A stretch of 38,590 nt of DNA from an uncultured Eubacteriales bacterium (GTDB lineage Bacteria; Bacillota; Clostridia; Christensenellales; Christensenellaceae). The DNA is taken from the NCBI GenBank assembly GCA_948468985.1, contig CAOKKG010000007.1, positions 1 to 38,590 on the forward strand, in the 5' to 3' direction. Made by a program: the position numbers and the translations under genes. A model generated the notes under the pieces. It made no database searches. It worked only from the letters and a program-made list of their open reading frames with translations, and was not told the origin of the DNA. Below, piece after piece: positions 1 through 7,872 of this stretch (the first letter of the stretch is position 1; each line of letters opens with the position of its first letter).

Positions 1-58
1 TTATACGCCGAAAGTACTTGGCTGGCAACGGCCTGGGAGGATAGGTAGCTGCCGGTAC
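1..58 (+). rRNA. rrf: 5S ribosomal RNA, 3' part
   Basis: The first ~58 bases match the 3' half of a bacterial 5S rRNA: the CGAAAGTACTTGGCTGGCA and CGGCCTGGGAGGATAGG segments are the conserved loop/helix portions, followed by the closing 3' strand TAGCTGCCGG. The 5' part lies outside the window, so this is partial, and the exact 3' end is estimated to within a few bases. A terminator follows at once, marking the end of an rRNA operon. An rRNA operon a little upstream of tmk is also the Bacillus subtilis arrangement. Confidence 0.9.
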
Positions 59-79
59 TAAATTTCCCTATAACCACGG

Positions 80-107
80 AAACTCCTTTGCATAGCTTAG
101 GAGTTTT
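80..107 (+). terminator. rRNA operon terminator
   Basis: AAACTCCT (80-87) pairs with AGGAGTTT (99-106) around an 11-nt loop, and a short T-run follows. It lies about 20 nt after the 5S 3' end, as expected for an intrinsic terminator of an rRNA operon. Confidence 0.85.
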
Positions 108-534
108 CGTCATTTATAGGGATTTTTTGTTTTTGCATCGGGATAAAGTCTAGATCGACAGCGAATGGGGCAACCAGAAATGGACCAGATTGCGTATTTA
201 TATGAAAGGGATGCAGAAAAGTGGGAGTACGCATTAGGAGTAGGCCAGAATGTGCGTGAGAACTTGAACCGCAGCGCCAATTGCTGAAATACTTTTTTCT
301 GCGTTGTTGCTTTTCTTGGAGGGCTTGGGTAGCCAGACCATTTGATGGGGAAGAGAAATGGGAAGAAAAATGAGAATGGCCGCTGCATGGGAGTCCGAAC
401 GCTGGAGCCGCTTTTTGAATGACGGATCGACTGCTCTCTTTCTACTTGCGCTTGCCTAAGCGGTTTCACCCAATTTTTTGCGTATCCATTTTGCTGGAAA
501 CTTTCCTGTTTTGCCGCCTTTTTTTGCTTTTTAC

Positions 535-563
535 TTGTCGGAGGAAGGCTGTCAGGGTATAAT
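535..563 (+). promoter_or_regulatory. possible sigma-A promoter in leader region
   Basis: TTGTCG (535-540), a 17-nt spacer and a perfect TATAAT (558-563). It could start a long-leader transcript of the tmk operon or an unannotated RNA; the first start codon of a recognisable gene is 550 nt downstream. Confidence 0.4.
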
Positions 564-901
564 TTTAGAAGAAGGGGAAGGGGATGCGCTTGTGCGGAAA
601 GGCCGCTGTGTGGCAAGGCGTTTCCTCAAAGCTGTGCGGCCATAGTGCTTTGCATCGGCGGCAATTGCTGCGGACAAAGAGTTGGCGGCCAGTATGATGC
701 ACGAAACCTTGCTTGGCCTGGAGCGTATGCGAGCGCCGCCCTTAGCCGGAGCCCATGAAAATTTTGCCCGCAGGAGTTTGGCGCAGCGGCGACAGGTGGC
801 GCATTCCCCGGAGCGCCGTGGATGCAGAATGGAGACAGGCAGGGCAGATTGCTATGCCATGCCTTTTCTGGAAGATGCGGAGGGAGATTTTGCGCATCTT
901 C

Positions 902-939
902 CCAGAAACGCCGCAGCAGTCCAGAAACGCCGCAGCAGT
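902..939 (+). repeat. 19-bp perfect tandem duplication
   Basis: CCAGAAACGCCGCAGCAGT occurs at 902-920 and again immediately at 921-939. The 19-nt period is not a multiple of three, which supports the view that this stretch is not translated. Confidence 0.9.
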
Positions 940-951
940 GGCAAAGCTGGC

Positions 952-980
952 TTGGTGCATACAGCCTGTTGCCGTATATG
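952..980 (+). promoter_or_regulatory. possible tmk-proximal promoter
   Basis: TTGGTG (952-957), 17-nt spacer, TATATG (975-980), about 130 nt before the tmk start. Both boxes deviate from consensus, so this is only a candidate. Confidence 0.3.
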
Positions 981-1119
981 TAATTACAAAAAGGTGAACG
1001 CACTCGCCAAAATAAGGCGTGCGTGGGCCTGCCGCGCGGATGCCGGGAAAGAAGGGCGCATTCGCAAAAACAGTGTGGCAGCCTCCCCAAAGGAACTAGC
1101 AATACAAAGGAATGGCGTT

Positions 1120-1737
1120 ATGCAGGGAAAATTCATTACATTTGAAGGTGTCGACGGCTGCGGGAAATCTACGCAGCTCTGCTTGGCGGAGGCGTATCTG
1201 CGGGAGAAGGGCTGCGATGTCCTCCTGACGCGCGAACCGGGCGGCCCCGCGATCTCAGAGCAGATCCGCGCGATGCTGCTCGACCCGGAAAACCGGGACA
1301 TGTGCGACGAGGCAGAGGCGCTCCTCTATGCGGCGGCCCGCGTACAGCACCTGCACGAGACGATCCTGCCGGCACTGACGGCGGGGAAGGTCGTGCTGTG
1401 CGACCGGTTTTTGGATTCCAGTCTCGCCTATCAGGGCTATGGCCGCGAGCTCGGCGAGGGGTATGTCCTCTCGATCAATGCCTTTGCCGCGGCGCATCAG
1501 CCCGACCTCACAATCTACCTCCGGTATGCGCCGGAGGCGGCGCGGGCGCGCATTGCCAGCCGTCCGGCCGACCGCTTGGAGCAGCAGGGCGATCCCTTCT
1601 TTGCGCGCGTGCATGCGGGGTATGAGCGGATTGCGGTGCAGAACCCGGCGCGGGTCGCAGCGATCGACGCCGGGGACACGGTGGAGGCGATCCAAAAGCA
1701 GATCGTGGTGCGCTTGGACGCACTGCTCGCTCGATGA
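1120..1737 (+). CDS. tmk: thymidylate kinase
   Basis: Phosphorylates dTMP to dTDP with ATP for DNA synthesis in the cytoplasm. The 205-residue length is standard for bacterial Tmk. The N-terminus holds the P-loop FEGVDGCGKST (about residues 7-17), followed by the TREPGG motif and the central DRFLDSSLAYQG segment that carries the DR(F/Y) nucleotide-binding signature. The start is set at ATG 1120 behind AAAGGAA; the frame stays open 438 nt further upstream, but that extension resembles nothing and lacks a ribosome-binding site at its first ATG. The gene begins a co-directional operon: the next gene, holB, overlaps its stop codon by four bases (ATGA). The Bacillus genes yaaQ and yaaR, which lie between tmk and holB there, are missing. 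Confidence 0.97.
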   Translation: MQGKFITFEGVDGCGKSTQLCLAEAYLREKGCDVLLTREPGGPAISEQIRAMLLDPENRDMCDEAEALLYAAARVQHLHETILPALTAGKVVLCDRFLDSSLAYQGYGRELGEGYVLSINAFAAAHQPDLTIYLRYAPEAARARIASRPADRLEQQGDPFFARVHAGYERIAVQNPARVAAIDAGDTVEAIQKQIVVRLDALLAR

Positions 1738-2687
1738 CGGCACTGTACCGGGCGCGGGATTTTTTGATGCAGAGCGCGGCCGTGCCGCTTTCGGCATATC
1801 TACTCTGTGCGCGCGGGGCGGAGGATGCCGTGCAGGCAGGGCGGGAATTCGCACAGCGCATATTTTGTGAGACGCACACGGCCTGCGGCCACTGCCTTGC
1901 CTGCCGCAAGTTCGCGGCGGGAAACCAACCGGACTATTTGGAAATCACGGCAGAGGATCAGATCCGCATCGGCGAGGTGCGGCGTATCCCGGAATTCTTG
2001 GCGAGCGCGTCCTATGGGGGCGGATACCGCTGCATCCACATCGCCTATGCGTCGCGGTTGACCGAGCAGGCGCAGAACTATCTCCTGAAAACGATCGAGG
2101 AGCCGCCCGCAGGCGTGGTGTTCCTCCTCTCGCTGGATAACAAGCAGAAGATCCTCGCGACCATCCGTTCGCGGTGCATGGAGGTCGTGTTGGAACCGCA
2201 GTCGCGGGGTGAGATTGCGGCCATGCTGCGGGCGGAGGGCATTTTGGCGGAACAGGCGGCGTATGCGGCGGCGTGGTCGGGCGGATCCCCGGCGGAGGCG
2301 CGGCGCATCGCGGCGGATGCGGAGCTTTCGGACATCCGCACGCATGCGGAGGCGATTGCGTTGCGGCTCGCGACCAAGCGCCGCCCGTCCATGTTTTTGC
2401 TGGAACAGGACTTTTCTGCGGCGGGCAAGCGGATGGGAGAGCTTTTGTATGCCCTGTCGTCACTGTTTGCGGACGCGGCGGTCTGGCCAATGGGGGCGGC
2501 GCTTCTTTCCAATCCAGACAGGCAGCAAACGGTCGCGCTCCTCGCGCAGCGTTTTACATTGCGGCAAATACAGCGTATAATGGAACTATTGAATCAGCGC
2601 GCGGAAACACGGCAGCGCTTCCCGCAGTTTCGGGACGACCTCTTCCGCAAAAGCCTGATTTTTGACATATTGGAGGTAATGGCGTGA
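1734..2687 (+). CDS. holB: DNA polymerase III subunit delta'
   Basis: Clamp-loader subunit that, with delta and tau/gamma, loads the sliding clamp at the replication fork. The 317-residue protein has the AAA+ layout of delta': a zinc module with four cysteines (C45, C51, C54, C57; core CGHCLAC), the conserved NQPDYLEI stretch, QNYLLKTIEEPP and a later SRC segment typical of the sensor-1 region. The usual P-loop position reads CARGAEDAVQAG, without the GK(S/T) lysine, so it probably does not bind ATP; loss of a functional P-loop is known in delta'. Start ATG 1734 overlaps the tmk stop (ATGA) and the end overlaps the ricT GTG start, so translation is probably coupled. The C-terminal third is divergent. 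Confidence 0.92.
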   Translation: MTALYRARDFLMQSAAVPLSAYLLCARGAEDAVQAGREFAQRIFCETHTACGHCLACRKFAAGNQPDYLEITAEDQIRIGEVRRIPEFLASASYGGGYRCIHIAYASRLTEQAQNYLLKTIEEPPAGVVFLLSLDNKQKILATIRSRCMEVVLEPQSRGEIAAMLRAEGILAEQAAYAAAWSGGSPAEARRIAADAELSDIRTHAEAIALRLATKRRPSMFLLEQDFSAAGKRMGELLYALSSLFADAAVWPMGAALLSNPDRQQTVALLAQRFTLRQIQRIMELLNQRAETRQRFPQFRDDLFRKSLIFDILEVMA

Positions 2688-4069
2688 TCGATGTCATTGG
2701 AGTACGGTTTAAGAAAGCCAGTAAGATATATTATTTTGACCCGCAGCAGATCCCATTGGAGGTAGGCGACGGGGTCATTGTAGAGACGAGTAAGGGCGTG
2801 GAATACGGCGAAGTGGTCATCGGCCGCCGGCAGGTAGAAGACGGCGAGGTGGTCAAGCCCCTAAAGCCCATCATGCGCAAGGCGACGCCGCGCGACCGGG
2901 AAAAGCTGGAAGAGAACCACCAGAAGGAAAAGAGGGCATTTGCCATCTGCCGCGAAAAGATTGAAAAGCACAAGCTGGACATGAAGCTCATCTCGGTGGA
3001 ATACACCTTTGACGGGAGCAAGATTCTCTTTTCCTTTACGGCAGAGGGGCGCGTGGATTTCCGCGAATTGGTCAAGGATCTGGCGTCGGTGTTCAAGACG
3101 CGCATCGAACTGCGGCAGATCGGCGTGCGGGATGAGACCAAGATGATCGGCGGGCTGGGGCCATGCGGCCGCCCGGCGTGCTGTTCCGTGTTTTTGGGCG
3201 ATTTCCAGCCGGTGTCCATCAAAATGGCCAAGGAGCAGAACCTCTCGCTTTCGCCCACCAAAATCAGCGGCCTGTGCGGGCGGCTCATGTGCTGCCTCAA
3301 TTATGAGCAGGCGTATTATGAGGAATTGCGCACCATCCTGCCGCGCGTCGGGGCGGAGGTCAAGACGGCGGATGGCGTGGGCATCGTCATGGACACAAAT
3401 GCCGTGCGGCAGCTTGTGAAAGTCAAGGTAGAGACGGCAGATGGGGAGGCGGAGCTGCACGAGTACCCGGTGGGCGACATCACGGTGCTGCGCAAGGCGG
3501 CGCGGCGGCCCCGCCCGAACGCGGAAAAGCAAGGCGAGGCGGAGCCGGATGCGCCGGAGGAAGAGAAACCACAGAGCCCCCGCCGGGAAGCACGCGAGGG
3601 CGAGCCGGGAGGGAAGCAGGGCGGAAGCGGCGGGCGCAACCGGCCGCGTGGCGGCAAGAGCCGCGGCGGACGCGGCAGAAACCGTGCGGAGCAAGGCGAG
3701 GCGGCAAACGCCGAAGGGCAGCGCTCGAGTCAGCCGCGGCCGGATGGCAAGCGCGGCGAAGCCCGAAATGGCGAACCGCGAGAACCCCGTGAAGGCGAGC
3801 CGGGCGGGAAGCAGGCTAGAAACGGCGGGCGTAACCGGCTGCGTGGCGGCGAAGGGCGCGGCAAGAGCCGCGGCGGCCGCGGCAGAAACCGCGCGGAGCA
3901 GGGCGAGATAGAGAGCCCCGAGGGGCAGCGCCCGAACCGGCCGCGACAGGAGAACCGGCGCGGCGAGCCTCGGAATAGCGGAGAGGCGCAGAGCAAGGAA
4001 CTGAACGCAAAGCAGGCAGAGACCGGCAATCGTGCGGAGCAGCCTTCCTCCGGCGGCCAGGCGGAATAA
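2684..4069 (+). CDS. ricT: RicT/PSP1-domain protein with long Arg/Gly-rich tail
   Basis: Homologue of B. subtilis YaaT/RicT, a member of the Ric complex that works with RNase Y in mRNA processing and affects sporulation and competence. Residues 1 to about 270 form the family core, including the six cysteines that carry Fe-S clusters in Ric proteins: C161, C166, C167 (GPCGRPACC) and C198, C203, C204 (CGRLMCC). The start is GTG 2684 behind TGGAGG, overlapping the holB stop. The protein is 461 residues against roughly 275 in Bacillus. Residues ~272-461 are a disordered, strongly basic tail rich in Arg, Gly, Glu and Asn, with SRGGRGRNRAEQGE occurring twice; the tail looks like an internal duplication. 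yabA, which follows in Bacillus, is absent; a ferredoxin gene is next. Confidence 0.93.
   Translation: MIDVIGVRFKKASKIYYFDPQQIPLEVGDGVIVETSKGVEYGEVVIGRRQVEDGEVVKPLKPIMRKATPRDREKLEENHQKEKRAFAICREKIEKHKLDMKLISVEYTFDGSKILFSFTAEGRVDFRELVKDLASVFKTRIELRQIGVRDETKMIGGLGPCGRPACCSVFLGDFQPVSIKMAKEQNLSLSPTKISGLCGRLMCCLNYEQAYYEELRTILPRVGAEVKTADGVGIVMDTNAVRQLVKVKVETADGEAELHEYPVGDITVLRKAARRPRPNAEKQGEAEPDAPEEEKPQSPRREAREGEPGGKQGGSGGRNRPRGGKSRGGRGRNRAEQGEAANAEGQRSSQPRPDGKRGEARNGEPREPREGEPGGKQARNGGRNRLRGGEGRGKSRGGRGRNRAEQGEIESPEGQRPNRPRQENRRGEPRNSGEAQSKELNAKQAETGNRAEQPSSGGQAE
3596..3988 (+). repeat. internal duplication in the ricT tail
   Basis: Two in-frame copies of a ~60-residue unit, residues about 305-363 and 370-435, each starting EGEPGGKQ, then GGRNR, RGG, GKSRGGRGRNRAEQGE, EGQR and ending near GE(A/P)RN. 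The copies have drifted: the second holds an extra GEGR insertion. The period is 195 nt or slightly more. Confidence 0.75.
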
Positions 4070-4165
4070 GCCGGGCGCGGAGCAGGGCGAAATGGCAGTT
4101 CCTAAGAGGCAGTGGGCGCGGGAGGGCGATTTCGCAAAAGAATGCATAAAAATGCCGGGGTACTA

Positions 4166-4193
4166 TTGCAATTTGAAGAAACCATGTTAAAAT
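4166..4193 (+). promoter_or_regulatory. promoter of the ferredoxin gene
   Basis: TTGCAA (4166-4171), 16-nt spacer, TAAAAT (4188-4193), followed by a strong AAGGAGGT ribosome-binding site at 4211-4218. The ferredoxin is therefore probably transcribed on its own as well as by read-through from ricT. Confidence 0.65.
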
Positions 4194-4205
4194 ATAAGCG
4201 TCTAA

Positions 4206-4397
<192 letters not shown>

Positions 4398-4461
4398 GTC
4401 CCGCCTGCACATCCCTGCCGGTCCGGCGGGGGACGCATCCGAAAGGAAGCTCATTTTCGAG

Positions 4462-4497
4462 AAGGCCTGGCGCGGCGAAAGTCACGCCGGGCCTTTT
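4462..4497 (+). terminator. intrinsic terminator after ferredoxin
   Basis: AAGGCCTGGCG (4462-4472) pairs with CGCCGGGCCTT (4485-4495) with one G-T wobble and is followed by TTTT. Confidence 0.75.
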
Positions 4498-4551
4498 GCA
4501 TCTGCGGGCGGGTGGACGCCCGCCGGAAAACAGAGTGCCGGGGGGAAGAAG

Positions 4552-5346
4552 ATGGCGAGCAACGAATACGACAACACGGACTTTTTGGACGAAGATGCCA
4601 GGATGGCGCGCAGTAGGCAGGGGCTTTTTGGCGCGGGCGAGCAGGTAGTCGATTTGCAATTTGCGGGGCTACGGCTCATCCAGAGCGACCAGGCGCTGAA
4701 GTTCGGGACAGACAGTGTGCTGTTGTCCTCTTTCATCCGCCTCGGGGCGCGGGAACGGCTCATTGACCTCGGCACGGGCACGGGGATCTTGCCAGTGCTG
4801 CTCTCGGGACGGGTGCGCGCGCCCATGGTGGGCATCGAGCTGCAGCACGAGGCGGCAGAGCTGGCGCGGCGCAATGTGGCGCTGAACGGACTTTCGAATG
4901 TGCGCATCGTGGAAGGCGACCTCAAGGACGCGCGGGCGCTCGCGGGGGCGGCGGAGGTCGTGTGCGCAAACCCGCCCTATGACCGGCCGGACGCCGGGGC
5001 GATGCGCGAGCGCGAGGCCGTGCGCCTGTCGCGCTATGAGATCGCCTGCACGCTGGAGGATGTCGTGCAGAGTGCGGCGGGGCTCCTGTCCACCGGCGGG
5101 CGGTTTTATATGGTGCATCGCGCCGCGCGGCTGGCGGAGATCCTCTACTGCCTGAAATGCCACCGGTTGGAGCCCAAGGCCGTGCGCGCAGTGTGCAAGC
5201 GCGCGGAGGCAGAGCCGCGCTATGTCCTGGTGCAGGCGACCAAGGACGCGGCCGCGGGCATGCGGCTTTTGCCGTCGCTCGTGCTGTATGGGCCGGACGG
5301 CGCATATACGCCGGAGCTGCGGCGCATCTATCATATGGAGGAATGA
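4552..5346 (+). CDS. TrmN6/YabB-type tRNA(Val) adenine methyltransferase
   Basis: S-adenosylmethionine-dependent class I methyltransferase. The glycine-rich SAM loop IDLGTGTGIL (residues ~71-80) and the N6-adenine motif NPPY (140-143) are both present; with GTDSVLLSSF just before the SAM loop this is the signature of the YabB/TrmN6 group, which modifies A37 of tRNA(Val) in E. coli. The 264-residue product starts at ATG 4552 behind GGGGGAAG; a longer frame would begin inside the ferredoxin gene and is rejected. The stop is directly followed by the rsmI start, as in the Bacillus yabB-yabC pair, although the small yazA gene between them there is absent. Assignment to TrmN6 itself rather than a related methyltransferase is by family and context. 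Confidence 0.88.
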   Translation: MASNEYDNTDFLDEDARMARSRQGLFGAGEQVVDLQFAGLRLIQSDQALKFGTDSVLLSSFIRLGARERLIDLGTGTGILPVLLSGRVRAPMVGIELQHEAAELARRNVALNGLSNVRIVEGDLKDARALAGAAEVVCANPPYDRPDAGAMREREAVRLSRYEIACTLEDVVQSAAGLLSTGGRFYMVHRAARLAEILYCLKCHRLEPKAVRAVCKRAEAEPRYVLVQATKDAAAGMRLLPSLVLYGPDGAYTPELRRIYHMEE

Positions 5347-6177
5347 ATGGGACAGGGGAGACTATATATCGTTTCGACGCCGATCGGCAATTTGGAGGAC
5401 ATGACGGTGCGCGCCGCGCGCATCCTGGACGAGGTGGACTGCATCGCGGCGGAGGACACGCGGCACACGGCACAATTGCTCAACAATCTGGGCGTCAAGA
5501 ACCAGCTTGTGAGCTTTCACGAGCATTCCCGTCCCGAACGCGCGCGGGAGCTTGTGGACAGGCTGCTTGCAGGGGAGGACATCGCGCTGGTGACGGACGC
5601 GGGCACGCCCATCATTTCCGACCCGGGCGAGCCGCTTACCAAGCTGGCGGCGGAGGAGGGCATCGAAATTTTGAGCGTCCCGGGGCCGTGCGCGGCCATT
5701 GCAGCCATCACGGTGTCGGCGCTGGACGCGGGCAAGTTCGTGTTCGAGGGCTTCCTCCCGCGGGACAAGACGCGCGCCGAAGCCCTCCGCCGGGCGACAG
5801 CGCACCCGTATACGACGATTCTGTACGAAAGTCCGCATCAGCTCCTGCGCACGATGGCGGAGCTCGCGGAAATCTGCCCCGATCGGCCCATGGCGGTGTG
5901 CAAGGAGCTCACCAAGATCCATGAGCATGTGTTTCGCGGGACGGCGGCGGAACTATTGCGGCAGAGCGCGGCCTGGGAGGTGCGGGGGGAATACATCCTG
6001 CTGCTCGCCGGGGCGCCCGCCGAGGTCCGTGAGGTCTCGGACGAAGAGATCCTCTGCCTTGCCCGGGAATTGGCGGCGCAGGGCCTGCGCAGCCGGGAGG
6101 TCGCGCGCGAGGCGGCGGAACGGTTGCGGGTCGGGCGGAACCGCGTGTACAGCCTGCTGATGGCGGAAAAGGAATAA
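5347..6177 (+). CDS. rsmI: 16S rRNA (cytidine-1402 2'-O)-methyltransferase
   Basis: Methylates the ribose of C1402 in 16S rRNA, fine-tuning the decoding centre together with RsmH. The 276-residue protein shows the tetrapyrrole-methylase fold signatures of RsmI: LYIVSTPIGNLEDMT at the N-terminus, EDTRHT, SFHEH, the glycine-rich ALVTDAGTPIISDPG, SVPGPCA, and YESPHQLLRT followed by CKELTKIHE. The start ATG 5347 immediately follows the trmN6-like stop and has GGAGG in the end of that gene, so the two are translationally coupled. A strong bidirectional terminator separates it from the convergent abrB. Confidence 0.97.
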   Translation: MGQGRLYIVSTPIGNLEDMTVRAARILDEVDCIAAEDTRHTAQLLNNLGVKNQLVSFHEHSRPERARELVDRLLAGEDIALVTDAGTPIISDPGEPLTKLAAEEGIEILSVPGPCAAIAAITVSALDAGKFVFEGFLPRDKTRAEALRRATAHPYTTILYESPHQLLRTMAELAEICPDRPMAVCKELTKIHEHVFRGTAAELLRQSAAWEVRGEYILLLAGAPAEVREVSDEEILCLARELAAQGLRSREVAREAAERLRVGRNRVYSLLMAEKE

Positions 6178-6189
6178 AGAGAGGCGCAA

Positions 6190-6220
6190 AAAAAGAGCAT
6201 CCGCGGCGGATGCTCTTTTT
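6190..6220. terminator. bidirectional terminator between rsmI and abrB
   Basis: A perfect 13-bp stem (6190-6202 with 6208-6220, core AAAAGAGCATCC) with a five-base loop and A/T runs on both sides can stop transcription from both converging genes. Confidence 0.9.
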
Positions 6221-6258
6221 GTATGGCATAGCAAAGCCCCTCCCGGCATAGGATAGGC

Positions 6259-6504
6259 TTACAACTCCCCCTGTAATTTGCGGATGCAGGATCTGCAGAC
6301 GCTCTTGCCTTCAAAGTCCTTGAGCCCTTCGGTGGAGCCGCAGAAAATGCAGTTGGGGAGATATTTTTTGAGGACAATCGAATCGTTTTCCACAAAAATT
6401 TCCAGCGCATCCTTACAGGCAAGGCCCATGGTGCGGCGCAGCTCGATCGGAAGGACGATACGACCCAGGGAATCCAAGGGGCGGACAATACCTGTCGATT
6501 TCAT
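6259..6504 (-). CDS. abrB: AbrB-family transition-state regulator with zinc-ribbon C-terminus
   Basis: DNA-binding regulator that in Bacillus represses stationary-phase genes. The first ~50 residues are the swapped-hairpin AbrB domain (MKSTGIVRPLDSLGRIVLP, then ELRRTMGL and ALEIFVE). The C-terminal half instead carries two cysteine pairs (CIFCG and VCRSC), a likely zinc ribbon, as in clostridial AbrB proteins; Bacillus AbrB lacks it. The product is 81 residues from ATG 6504, which has GGAGG seven bases upstream; a longer frame of 95 residues has no ribosome-binding site. The gene is antiparallel between rsmI and metG exactly as in Bacillus. Its 160-bp upstream region is very AT-rich, fitting autoregulation by a protein that prefers AT-rich DNA (inference). 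Confidence 0.93.
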   Translation of the reverse strand: MKSTGIVRPLDSLGRIVLPIELRRTMGLACKDALEIFVENDSIVLKKYLPNCIFCGSTEGLKDFEGKSVCRSCIRKLQGEL

Positions 6505-6537
6505 AGAGGACCTCCAAAATAAAATGTATTTAGAAAG

Positions 6538-6566
6538 ATTATACAATAATTAGTGCAAAGATACAA
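6538..6566 (-). promoter_or_regulatory. abrB promoter
   Basis: On the minus strand TTGTAT (6566-6561), 17-nt spacer, perfect TATAAT (6543-6538), about 34 nt before the abrB start. The surrounding 6505-6660 stretch is strongly AT-rich in an otherwise GC-rich window. Confidence 0.75.
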
Positions 6567-6679
6567 GAAGATTATAAAAATGTCACAAATAGCGATTATT
6601 TTACAAAAATAATAAGTGAATATTACAGAGATGCAATAAAGTTATGACGATTTTGGGATAAATTGGGAGGATGCAAACG

Positions 6680-7255
6680 ATGACCACGGGGATCTGGGCA
6701 GGGATGCTGCTCTTGGGGGCGGTGATGGGCCTGATGCACGGGGAAGGCGCGGCGGTATGGGCGGCGGCGACTGCCGGGGCCGGGGAGGCGGTGACAGTCG
6801 CGGGGTCGCTCGTGGGGAATTCCTGCTTTTTTCTCGGGTGGATGCGGTTGGCGGAGGCCTGCGGCCTAGCGGAGCGGCTGGGGCATGCGCTTCAAAGGCC
6901 GCTGGGGCGGCTGTTTTCGTCGGTGCGGGGGCAGGAGGAGGCTCTGCCGCCCATGGCGATGAACCTGGCGGCCAACCTACTCGGCATGGGCAACGCGGCG
7001 ACGCCGTTTGGGCTGGAGGCGATGGCGGCGCTTGCGCGGCAGAACCGGACGCCCGGCCGGGCGAACGGGGAAATGTGCCTGTTCGTGCTTTTAAACACAG
7101 CCGGGGTGTGCCTCGCACCGACCAACATCCTTGCGCTGCGCGCGGCGGCCGGGGCGGTGGATGGGGCGGGCATCGCGATGGGCGGTCTGTGCGTGGGACT
7201 GGCCGGGGCGGCGGTGTCGGTGGGCGGCGGATGGCTGCTCGGGCGGCGCAGATGA
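6680..7255 (+). CDS. spmA: spore maturation protein A
   Basis: Inner-membrane protein of the nucleoside-recognition (Gate) family needed, with SpmB, for full dehydration of the spore core. The 191-residue product has several hydrophobic segments and the family motif NLLGMGNAATPFGLEAM (close to NFFGLGNAATPLGIKAM in Bacillus SpmA), plus FVLLNTAGVCLAPTNI. Of two nearby ATGs I chose 6680, nine bases after GGGAGG; the ATG at 6671 touches the ribosome-binding site. The stop overlaps the spmB start (ATGA). In Bacillus spmAB lie behind dacB; here they sit between abrB and metG, in the housekeeping block. Presence implies that the organism forms spores. Confidence 0.93.
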   Translation: MTTGIWAGMLLLGAVMGLMHGEGAAVWAAATAGAGEAVTVAGSLVGNSCFFLGWMRLAEACGLAERLGHALQRPLGRLFSSVRGQEEALPPMAMNLAANLLGMGNAATPFGLEAMAALARQNRTPGRANGEMCLFVLLNTAGVCLAPTNILALRAAAGAVDGAGIAMGGLCVGLAGAAVSVGGGWLLGRRR

Positions 7256-7782
7256 GCGCGGCGCTGGCAAAGATCCCGGGCGCGGCGATGCTGCTCTTTC
7301 TCTGCGCGGCACTGATACTGGCGCTCGGGCGGCGGGTGGACGCCTACCAAAGCTTTACCGAGGGGGCGCGCCGGGGCGTGGGCATGGCGGTGCGCACGCT
7401 GCCGCACATGGTGGCGATGCTCGCGGCGGCGCGCGTGTTCGAGGCGGGCGGCGGGTTTGCCCTGTTAGAGCGGGCGTTCGGCTTCCTGCTCGGCCCGCTC
7501 GGCATCCCGGCGGCGATGCTGCCGCTCGCGCTCATCCGGCCCGTGTCGGGCAGCGGGGCGATGGGGGTGTTTGCAGGCATCCTCGCGGCCTTTGGGCCGC
7601 ATTCGCCGGAGGGCTATGCCGCGAGCCTGTACATGATGAGCACGGAGACGACGATCTATGTCGCATCGCTGTATTTCGGCAGCGTCGGCGTCAGCAAAAC
7701 GCGATATACCCTCCCCCTCGCGCTGGCGGCGGATGCGGTGCGGCTTTGGCTGTGCTGCCTGCTGGCCAACCGCCTCGCCTGA
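7252..7782 (+). CDS. spmB: spore maturation protein B
   Basis: Partner of SpmA in spore-core dehydration; 176 residues, the usual length (178 in Bacillus). The protein is hydrophobic throughout and has the family segments RPVSGSGAMGVF and STETTIYVASLYFGSVG, which match SpmB (SGSGAL and TETTFYVLAVYFG-type motifs). The start ATG 7252 overlaps the spmA stop by four bases, so the two are translated together; a longer frame in the same phase starting at 6757 lies inside spmA and is rejected. Confidence 0.93.
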   Translation: MSAALAKIPGAAMLLFLCAALILALGRRVDAYQSFTEGARRGVGMAVRTLPHMVAMLAAARVFEAGGGFALLERAFGFLLGPLGIPAAMLPLALIRPVSGSGAMGVFAGILAAFGPHSPEGYAASLYMMSTETTIYVASLYFGSVGVSKTRYTLPLALAADAVRLWLCCLLANRLA

Positions 7783-7802
7783 AGCGAAATCGCACGCAAG
7801 CC

Positions 7803-7831
7803 TTGAAGCGGCGCGGGATTTGCGCTATAAT
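7803..7831 (+). promoter_or_regulatory. metG promoter
   Basis: TTGAAG (7803-7808), exactly 17 nt, TATAAT (7826-7831), with AAGGAGGG at 7861-7868 before the metG start. Confidence 0.85.
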
Positions 7832-7872
7832 CGGTATACTTGGTTTTTACCGAACATATAAAGGAGGGTACT

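Larger units (their letters stand above)
108..1119. other. 1-kb intergenic stretch, no convincing gene
   Basis: About 1 kb separates the rRNA terminator from tmk. The first 500 bases are visibly less GC-rich than the rest of the window. Open frames exist on both strands but have no family resemblance, no good ribosome-binding site and arginine/proline-rich compositions typical of chance frames in GC-rich DNA. Two promoter-like pairs are annotated separately, and there is a 19-bp tandem duplication at 902-939. In Bacillus this interval carries csfB, xpaC, yaaN and yaaO; none is recognisable here. I see no tRNA or known riboswitch. Confidence 0.5.

Noticed and set aside
110..616. 168-codon minus-strand frame beside the 5S rRNA
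   Set aside because: Overlaps the downstream edge of the rRNA terminator, low-complexity composition, no ribosome-binding site and no family resemblance.
682..1119. In-frame 146-codon extension of tmk to an upstream ATG
   Set aside because: No similarity to anything, no ribosome-binding site at its start, a 19-bp tandem duplication inside it, and ATG 1120 with AAAGGAA gives the standard Tmk length.
2861..4147. 428-codon minus-strand frame opposite ricT
   Set aside because: Antisense to a gene with clear family motifs; its Leu/Ala/Pro-rich sequence is the expected shadow of the GC-rich Arg/Gly tail.
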